Of a stretch of DNA of 64,000 bases, positions 57,849-64,000 are shown in pieces; positions within the stretch are counted from its first letter, which is position 1; each line of letters starts with the position of its first letter. Origin of the DNA: Magicicada septendecula (Eukaryota > Arthropoda > Insecta > Hemiptera > Cicadidae); NCBI GenBank assembly GCA_034769895.1, contig CM068367.1:124471927-124535926 (forward strand), read 5' to 3'. The notes below the pieces were generated by a model. That model had not been told where the DNA came from and ran no database searches. It saw nothing but the letters and a program-made list of their open reading frames with translations. The position numbers and the translations under genes were made by a program.

Positions 57849-58349
57849 TGTACAGTAGCGCGATAATTTTACTTTATAGGTTGGCTAATCTGCGCTTTAA
57901 TTTTTACGGTAATCTGATCATTCATGTCTGTGCTCTGCACAGTACGTCTCAAACGCTAGTAAGCGGCGGTCGGCAAGCCCGCAGCCTCACTGTCATATTT
58001 TTTCTTGTCGCGACATTCAATGTAGGCCTTAGGCCAACACACTTTACTTATGGCCCATTAGGCTCGTTTATTAATGTAATTTAATTTTGATACGAATTGT
58101 ATCCATTTTGCTTATTAGCCAACCTGTCATTCAAAACAACTTCTAACTGCATATTTCTAATGTACCTTTGAATATCAAATAAATGAATTAAATACAGTCC
58201 ACTCGCTTCATCATTTCTGCATCCTGGCGAATCAACTAAGTACAAAATTTCACACTCAACATTCTTCAACAAAACATTTTCGGTCCCACGGGCCGCATCA
58301 TTAACATTTTTTTGGTCCTCACAGTATGGATCACTCTTCTTACTTAACA
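57849..58349 (+). repeat. 3' LTR of BEL element 2
   Basis: Pairs with 51690-52189; AGTAC follows directly. The stretch between the integrase and this LTR (about 56.9-57.85 kb) is noncoding and AT-rich. Confidence 0.94.
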
Positions 58350-58796
58350 AGTACTTTAAAATCTAAAAACTTGCATCTAAAATCTTATAAAAGTATCAAG
58401 TGATTTTCTGGGCGCCACGTTCTGCTATAAAAATTTAATTTGGCTTATTTTGTGTCAAAATGTTCTTAAGTTTTATGATCAAAATATGACGTCATCCAAA
58501 ATGTTAACTAATCCTGAAACTAAACTGGGGGTGATAACAATCAATATTGAGCATATTATAGAACTGGTGTTTACATGATGTGTCCATGCACTATGAATGG
58601 TTACATAATATATGGCAAAAGAATCTGACCAAAGAAGAATAAAAAAGAGGAAGACTTGTATGTTACATGAATGACATACTGCCTGAACACTGAATAAGAA
58701 GAGTTTCCTATACAGTGACGAGTAACAACTAAACTCAATGGCGTTAGGTTAACGACAGAGGAGACAATACATATAATAAAAAATTAAAGCAAACAC

Positions 58797-58884
58797 CTGG
58801 TTTTTTCCTTATCAAGTGGCTCAGCGTTTCTTGTTCTTGCTAATGTTTCAAGTACTGCAATTATGCCTTCTGAAGTTAATCTTC
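58797..58884 (-). CDS. Vps25: Vps25, internal exon
   Basis: On the minus strand, acceptor TTTGTGTAAG is followed by GA (completing A|GA, Arg), then RLTSEGIIAVLETLARTRNA and EPLDKEKT, then AG before donor GTGTTT. The human counterpart reads RKLPVESIQIVLEELRKKGN, LEWLDKSK. The L...I..VLE.L...... E.LDK.K pattern is the first winged helix's recognition region. The exon is 88 bp and in phase with both neighbours. A BEL element lies 450 bp downstream in the next intron. Confidence 0.93.
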
Positions 58885-59167
58885 CTTACACAAATTAAGG
58901 AAAAAATTCTACCTGTCTGTAAGAACCATGACACCTATCTACATTACTAATATTTTGTATAAAATAAGTAAAACAACATATTACATCTTACTACTTTTGT
59001 CATATTTTAATTTAAAACAACCAAAATGATAAAATATCTAATGTTGTAAACACGACTTCATAATACCATTCAAAGAGAAATCCCTTGTTTTTAAATAGTA
59101 CAAAAAAAATAAACTAATACTACAATTTACCATTTCAGTAATTTACATAAAATTTACCTACAGTATT
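58885..59167 (-). other. Vps25 intron, left part
   Basis: AT-rich intronic sequence, nothing else seen. Confidence 0.7.
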
Positions 59168-59273
59168 ACAGTAAAATTAAATTACTTCGAAGGCTTTCAC
59201 GGCCAGAGTCAATGTTGTTAAATTGCAAAACTGAGCTGTTTGGCTGCGGTCCAGTGCTAAAATCTGTAGCAAA

Positions 59274-59306
59274 CGTTTCAGCCGTGCGATTGACGGCCAT
59301 CATGAG
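59274..59306 (-). ncRNA. Hammerhead-like core, left arm (worn)
   Basis: The minus strand reads CTCATGA (one change from CTGATGA), TG, a GCCGT-CAATCGC-ACGGC hairpin, T, then GAAACG. Stem II is intact, but the change in the core should weaken or abolish activity. Confidence 0.45.
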
Positions 59307-59366
59307 TGCAAATTATAAGCTACGCTAACGTGTGTCACCTTACGTTAGCTTAGCTCATAATTTCGA

Positions 59367-59400
59367 CTGATGATGGCCGTCAATGGCATGGGCGAAACGT
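59367..59400 (+). ncRNA. Hammerhead-like core, right arm
   Basis: The plus strand reads CTGATGA, TGGCCGTCAATGGCATGGGC, then GAAACGT. Both core boxes are intact; stem II (GGCC/GGGC region) is partly mismatched compared with the left arm. Confidence 0.5.
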
Positions 59401-59963
59401 TTCCTACAGATTTTAGCACTGGACCGCAGCCAAACAGTCTGGTTTCACAATTTAACAGTAAAATTAAATGTTTATTAATATCTGAAATAGTTTCATCTAC
59501 TTTTGTAATTACCTTCAGCACTTAAATAAAAATACATCCTGCAAACATAATTTTAGAGTTAAATGAAACCATTATTTTAAATGGCTGCAATACTTGCTTT
59601 TAAGTAGATATTATATGCCAGTTTATCCAATGTTGAATATTACATCAACAGACATTTCAACAACAGACTTTGCCACGCATGTTATACATCTCCTCAGCAC
59701 AGCAACACAATACAAATGCCAACAAGATAAAAACTATTAATATACTATTAACTATAAATAATTATAGTTCTGTACAGCAATAAACAAGAAATAATAATTT
59801 TTAAATTACAGCATACTAAATATAACTGCACTTCATATTTCGTGCAAATTGGTATAAATTAATTACACAAACTATACTCGAGCTGTTCAGTAAGCAACCC
59901 TGACATTTTGCTGCAACGTTGCCAACTAAATACGGAAAGCTTTACATGTATCGAGTGCTGCAT

Positions 59964-61573
59964 AGCACCTGGAGCTTCAATTTGCTCCTAACCCGTCCGG
60001 GGACCCACACTCCGACGAGGAGATAGAAGCCGAAGTTGAGGCTTCTCTCGGTAGCCCGATCACATCCGAACCTGAACCCACTTCGGTGGAAGAGGTAAAG
60101 GACAGGCTTTTAGCGCTTCAGCCCCGGAAGAGCCCTGGACCTACTAACACCGCCCTACAGAGACTTCCGGACCGGGGAGTTCGCTTCCTGGTCGACTTGT
60201 TCAATGCCTTCTTTCCGATTCGCCTACTTTCCTAAGAAATGGCGTTCGGCTACGGTCACGATGATCCCGAAGCCGGGAAAAGACCACAAGTTCGCCGAGA
60301 ACCTCCGGCCTATCAGCCTGCTGTCGTCCACTTCGAAAGTCTTCGAACGACTAGTCCAGCGGCGGCTAATAGATCACCTTCAACGGTTCGATATCCTGGT
60401 CCCCAAGCAATTCGGTTTTCGTGCTGGGCACTCCTCGACGCATCAATTGATGCGTTTCGTGGAGACCATGGCCGGTTGCTCGCGAGAGCAGACCGTCGCC
60501 GTTTTCCTTGATGTCGACAAGGCTTTCGATCGTGTTTGGCATCCACGCCTACTTTACAAACTCACGGAGATTCTGCTTCCAGATTGCTACCTTCATCTGA
60601 TTGCTAGCTTTCTTCGGAACAGAACCTTTCGCGTGAGAGTTGATAACACCCTTTCTTCGGAAAGGGCTATTACTGCTGGTGTACCTCAGGGAAGCGTCTT
60701 GGGCCCCCTGCTTTTCTCTGTGTACATCAACGACGTGCCCAAGTTGCCTGGCACCAGGTTGGCCATGTTCGCCAACGACACGGCAGTGTATGCTGTCGAT
60801 CGTCGCGCTGAGACGGCCGTTATCTGGCTCCAGGAACAATTGGACGAATACGTTGAGTGGGCAGAGAAATGGAGAGTTGCCATCAACGCAGTAGTCTTCT
60901 CCCTGACAGACTCTACGTAGGCGATACACTTCTGCCCTGGTCTCGAGAGGTCAGGTACCTCGGGGTTCACCTCGACCGATGTCTCACCTGGCGGACACAC
61001 TCTGCGCAAGTAGCCCGAAAGACCGCCCATCGACTCTATCAACTCCGACCCATATTATGTAGCAACGCCATGACCCGCCGCCTAGGGAAGCTTATCGTCT
61101 CCACTCATGTGGCGCCGATGGTTACCTACGCGATGCCCGTTTGGGGCTACTTGGCCAAGACCCATAAGCGAAAGCTTCAGTCTCTCCTCGACCGAGGATT
61201 GCGTTGGGCATGCAAAGCCCACTATCTGACATCCAACAAAACCATCCGTGACTCCCTGCGTGTCCGTTCCCTGGACGCCACTATACGGACACTGTCCCGA
61301 AAATTCTATCGTCGCTCCGCCCGATTCCAGGGCAACCATCTCATTAGCGCCCTCGGTCGCTACCAATCTGTGCCAGGAGAATCTTGGACCCGGCCTCGGC
61401 GAACACTCACCCTCAATTAAGTAATTAATTGATAACCCACGGCCGGTAGCAGGCCACACCCTAAACCCAGATGATCAGTAGTCTCTACGGCAGGAGCTCT
61501 TTCTGAAGGTCGGAACGTAGTGCACGAGCGGGCGACGGGCAAGCCCTTCGTCCCGCACAGCCATTGAACTTGT
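59964..61573 (+). mobile_element. Jockey-clade LINE, 5'-truncated, with 11-bp target duplication
   Basis: GAGTGCTGCAT flanks at 59953-59963 and 61574-61584. The reading gives SVEEVKDRLLALQPRKSPGP, then FPKKWRSATVTMIPKPGKDH and NLRPISLLSSTSKVFERL, KQFGFRAGHSSTHQL, VAVFLDVDKAFDRVWH (motif A), AGVPQGSVLGPLLFSVYIND (motif B) and LAMFANDTAVYA (motif C, where FADD has become FAND). The thumb, EVRYLGVHLDRCLTWRTH, and THVAPMVTYAMPVWG follow in another frame. The endonuclease is missing. Frame changes lie near 60215 and 60900-60930. It is far GC-richer than the surrounding intron and sits opposite in sense to Vps25. Confidence 0.93.
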
Positions 61574-61584
61574 GAGTGCTGCAT

Positions 61585-63008
61585 GGTGCAAAACTGACCA
61601 TGTGTTTATCTGGGAAAGAACATGGCAACACAGTACCATTAGGCCTACAGGCTGTTACTATGGTGACATGAGACTAAAACATGACTGAAGACTTTTATAC
61701 ATGCTTCTACTCCCATCACATATCAGAGTCACTTACTCAGTGGCTTGAGTATAACAGCAAATATATGATGTACGTTAAAAATCAGACTGAACTTTCTGAA
61801 TGGTACATAGAGAACACTGTGTATAGCTACTGAGCAAGGCTTGCCATTATAGGTGAGCTACAGGTGACAGTTTTTGCCATCAAGCTACCATTTATTCTGC
61901 TATACCTGTTGTAATGAACAGGTGAACACACTATTTATTGCATTAATGATATAGTGACAGGTAATCAATGACCTTAAAGAACAAAACTTGTGTGTAATTT
62001 TCATGCAGACTTGGTAAGAATTGTACAGAGACATTTGAAATGATAAACCAACTACATAGTGAGGACTGTACAAACCAAACATACCTCTATGAGTGGATTA
62101 AGCATTTTTTTAAAGACAACAAAAAGTTACCCTGAGAATTCCAGGGTCGTGTAGATGGCCATGTCGAGAGAGTTTAACTATCCAAACAGATGCTGAGAAA
62201 GTGGGCATTCATATAGGATATCAAATTTTGATTGAAAAACTTCACATCTGGGAATGTTTCTGTAAAGCAGAAAAATTTTATTCACATACTTTGTAAAAGA
62301 TCTTCATTACCACTTGAACAAAACGTGCAAAATGTTCACTCAAATAAATGTAACTTGATGACTACAATGCTGACACAGAAACTGGGCAAATGGCAATTTT
62401 GTTGTCAAAAGCTATCACTAGATGTGTTGAATATCCACAACATGCTCCCTGTGCTGGTTGACATACTATTCAGTTTGGTTTTTCTTTAACATACTGTACC
62501 TTGTATATAATTACTTGTTACAAACTGCACAAATAAAGCAGTTTACATAATTAACATTAACAGTTACATACAAATAAAGAATTATTAAAGACTTCTTGTA
62601 ACACAGTATTATAATTAACACTTTAAATTGGAAATACAATTTGATACACCTTTTAATTACAGAACATTTTACTGAATTGTCCTATATCAATTGTAGGAAA
62701 AATAAATAAATAAATTCTCCCCATAAACTAATTCAGAATTATCATTACAAAACACTGCTGAAAACAGTGTTACTACGCATCAAAACAACGTATCTACAGT
62801 TTTATGTGTTCAGTATTGAATATCATTTAATTGTATTCTCAGTTTACGATAGAACTGTTACACTGTTACATGCTAAATGATATTTCTGTTACATATGAAA
62901 TGTAATTAAATATTATACTTGTAACCACATTCAACTGTTTCAATGTATTCAGTGCATTCAACGATACAATATTCTAACTATATTTAACACCACCGATATA
63001 AAGGATAC
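61585..63008 (-). other. Vps25 intron, right part
   Basis: AT-rich intronic sequence; no element recognised. Confidence 0.7.
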
Positions 63009-63154
63009 TGTTGATTGCAGTGTTATTAAACAATGGTGACCGTTCTGCTTCTCTGACATCAAGTATACTTTGTTTGGATGCACGATGATATTCTAAAACT
63101 AAACTCCTCCATGCCTGCAACTGGCGATTTCGAGTTTCTGCATTTGGCTGTATC
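63009..63154 (-). CDS. Vps25: Vps25, first visible coding exon
   Basis: On the minus strand, acceptor GGATTATTTACAG is followed by G and IQPNAETRNRQLQAWRSLVL, EYHRASKQSILDVREAERSP, LFNNTAIN, then A before donor GTATCC. The human protein reads LQPNVDTRQKQLAAWCSLVL ... CRLHKQSSMTVMEAQESP and LFNN. This covers the N-terminal part of the first winged helix. About 20 residues (human MAMSFEWPWQYRFPPFFT) must come from an upstream exon that I did not find in 63155-64000, so the gene is partial in the window. The four exons sum to 155 codons plus stop, against 176 aa in human. Confidence 0.96.
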
Positions 63155-64000
63155 CTGTAAATAATCCATACAAAATAAACAGTGTATGGTAAAATAACAT
63201 AATACAAACTGATTAGACATTTACTTATGCACTCTAATTTGTCAGGTAAGTGTATGTAAGTTATCAAATATTGTAATTTGCATACAGCTCACAGTAACAA
63301 CAAAAGAACTGAACAAGTTAACACAACTGTTGGGGGACAAATGAGAGGCATACAGATTGTTTCATATATAGCTTTAACTGTCAACAAATCAACTGCAAGA
63401 CTGTTGTACAATGTTATTATGGTAACAACTATATGACAGTAATTACAGTAATAACAATTTTAATTTTAACAATGTTGTACAACAGCTTCAAAAATTCAGC
63501 AGGCGCATGGAAATAATCAATACTGGCATAGGTTTTTGAGATACTTCAGGGATATCTGCATTATTAATAAAATTAAAAAAATAAAATGGAGTTTTTCTTT
63601 TCCAACAAAATTCGGGGACACAAAAATGATCCAATTTTCAATTTTTATACATGTTAATTTCACATAGGTATCATGGATATGAGCCAGCATCACAGGAACG
63701 ATCACAAATATCTTATAGACAAGTGATGAAATTCATCACTCATCCGTCCACACAAACCCTTAGAGAAATTAGAAATCTTGTAAATAGTAATGATTTTATG
63801 TGTAGGCTATCTATGGTATACCGTATCTATTTTTACAGATAAAGATTCCCTGATAAAGATTCACTCATCACAAAAACATCAGCAACCATCGGACTGCAAT
63901 TCAGCAACACACAACTTGGATTTGTATAAATAGAAAAAAAATATTGCACGACAATATCAGAAAATTTAAAAAAACCCCACAATTACCAAAATTCCATCAA
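63155..64000 (-). other. Vps25 upstream intron
   Basis: AT-rich; no first exon (WPWQY-type residues) was found on the minus strand. Presumed intron running out of the window. Confidence 0.6.

Larger units (their letters stand above)
51690..58349 (+). mobile_element. BEL/Pao LTR retrotransposon, element 2 (fossil)
   Basis: LTRs of 500 and 501 bp (TGTACAG...TAACA) and the 5-bp target duplication AGTAC at 51685-51689 and 58350-58354 define the element. TTTTTTGGTCGCTCCGGACC after the left LTR is a likely primer-binding site. Parts in order: gag (about 52.5-53.4 kb), zinc knuckles (about 53.4-53.65), aspartic protease with LLDAGSQ (about 53.7-54.2), reverse transcriptase with YVDDLL (about 54.5-55.2), RNase H (about 55.5-55.9) and integrase with SDNGTNF and PPSSPHFGGLWE (about 56.1-56.9). 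It is broken, with several breaks. By eye the LTRs differ at about 11 of 500 positions (about 2.2%). It is a different lineage from element 1 but of similar age, and lies antisense in a Vps25 intron. Confidence 0.94.
59183..59454. mobile_element. Paired inverted Penelope-type termini with 15-bp target duplication
   Basis: ACAGTAAAATTAAAT flanks exactly at 59168-59182 and 59455-59469. The 272-bp insert is almost entirely two inverted arms of about 120 bp around GCTAACG ... CGTTAGC, with shared blocks such as GTCCAGTGCTAAAATCTGTA. The left arm on the minus strand and the right arm on the plus strand each carry a hammerhead-like core. No coding sequence remains. It resembles a Penelope terminus pair without its body, and shares features with 22776-22946. 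Confidence 0.8.

Noticed and set aside
60239-61042. Overlapping frames on both strands in the Jockey LINE
   Set aside because: Shadows of the reverse transcriptase frame caused by high GC; no domain of their own.
1-64000. CRISPR arrays, bacterial operons, rRNA or tRNA genes
   Set aside because: None seen; the spliced exons and element families show an animal nuclear sequence.

Overview
The window is animal, almost certainly arthropod and probably insect, nuclear DNA from a transposon-rich, intron-rich genome. The base is AT-rich with GC-richer islands where elements have landed. The families present (BEL/Pao LTR elements, RTE-like and Jockey LINEs, Penelope-like elements, hAT, pogo, mariner/Tc1, PIF/Harbinger and a TTAA-inserting element) together fit an insect with a large genome. 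A species call would be guesswork.

The one host gene I can name is Vps25 (ESCRT-II subunit), minus strand, about 63.2 to 47.4 kb. Four exons with matching phases and canonical GT...AG junctions give all but about the first 20 residues of the usual ~176 aa protein. The first exon lies beyond the window or was not seen. Its introns (4.1, 8.3 and 2.8 kb) are full of insertions: a 5'-truncated Jockey LINE and a paired Penelope terminus in the first visible intron, and a BEL/Pao element in the second, antisense to the gene. One more possible host exon (minus strand, 37.78-37.87 kb) is open.

Layout. 0-5.4 kb: LINE 3' ends, a Tc1-like relic, microsatellites, an 844-bp GC-rich insert and a short hAT-type element with 8-bp target duplication that itself carries a 51-bp LINE stub. 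6.06-7.16 kb: a TTAA-flanked element with the C-terminal part of a Mutator-like-type transposase. 7.88-14.05 kb: BEL/Pao element 1 with both LTRs and a 5-bp target duplication. 14.2-14.8 kb: Penelope GIY-YIG relic. 15-17.3 kb: strongly A-rich, strand-asymmetric DNA of unknown nature. 19.6-22.9 kb: LINE, mariner and Penelope-terminus fragments with hammerhead-ribozyme-like motifs. 23.35-28.31 kb: an internally deleted PIF/Harbinger element split by a 4.1-kb hAT element. 29-36.7 kb: five LINE pieces, a hAT relic, a Penelope insertion with inverted termini, and a 160-bp inverted repeat pair. 38.9-44.3 kb: a hAT relic and a pogo/Tigger relic ending in a nearly perfect 228-bp tandem duplication. 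45.8-46.2 kb: mariner relic. 47.4-64 kb: Vps25 and its intronic insertions.

The most unusual theme is a set of Penelope-type termini, three of them with exact 12-15 bp target duplications. Most carry a CUGANGA ... GAAAC core around a hairpin, on one or both strands: candidate hammerhead ribozymes. All coordinates and alignments were made by eye.
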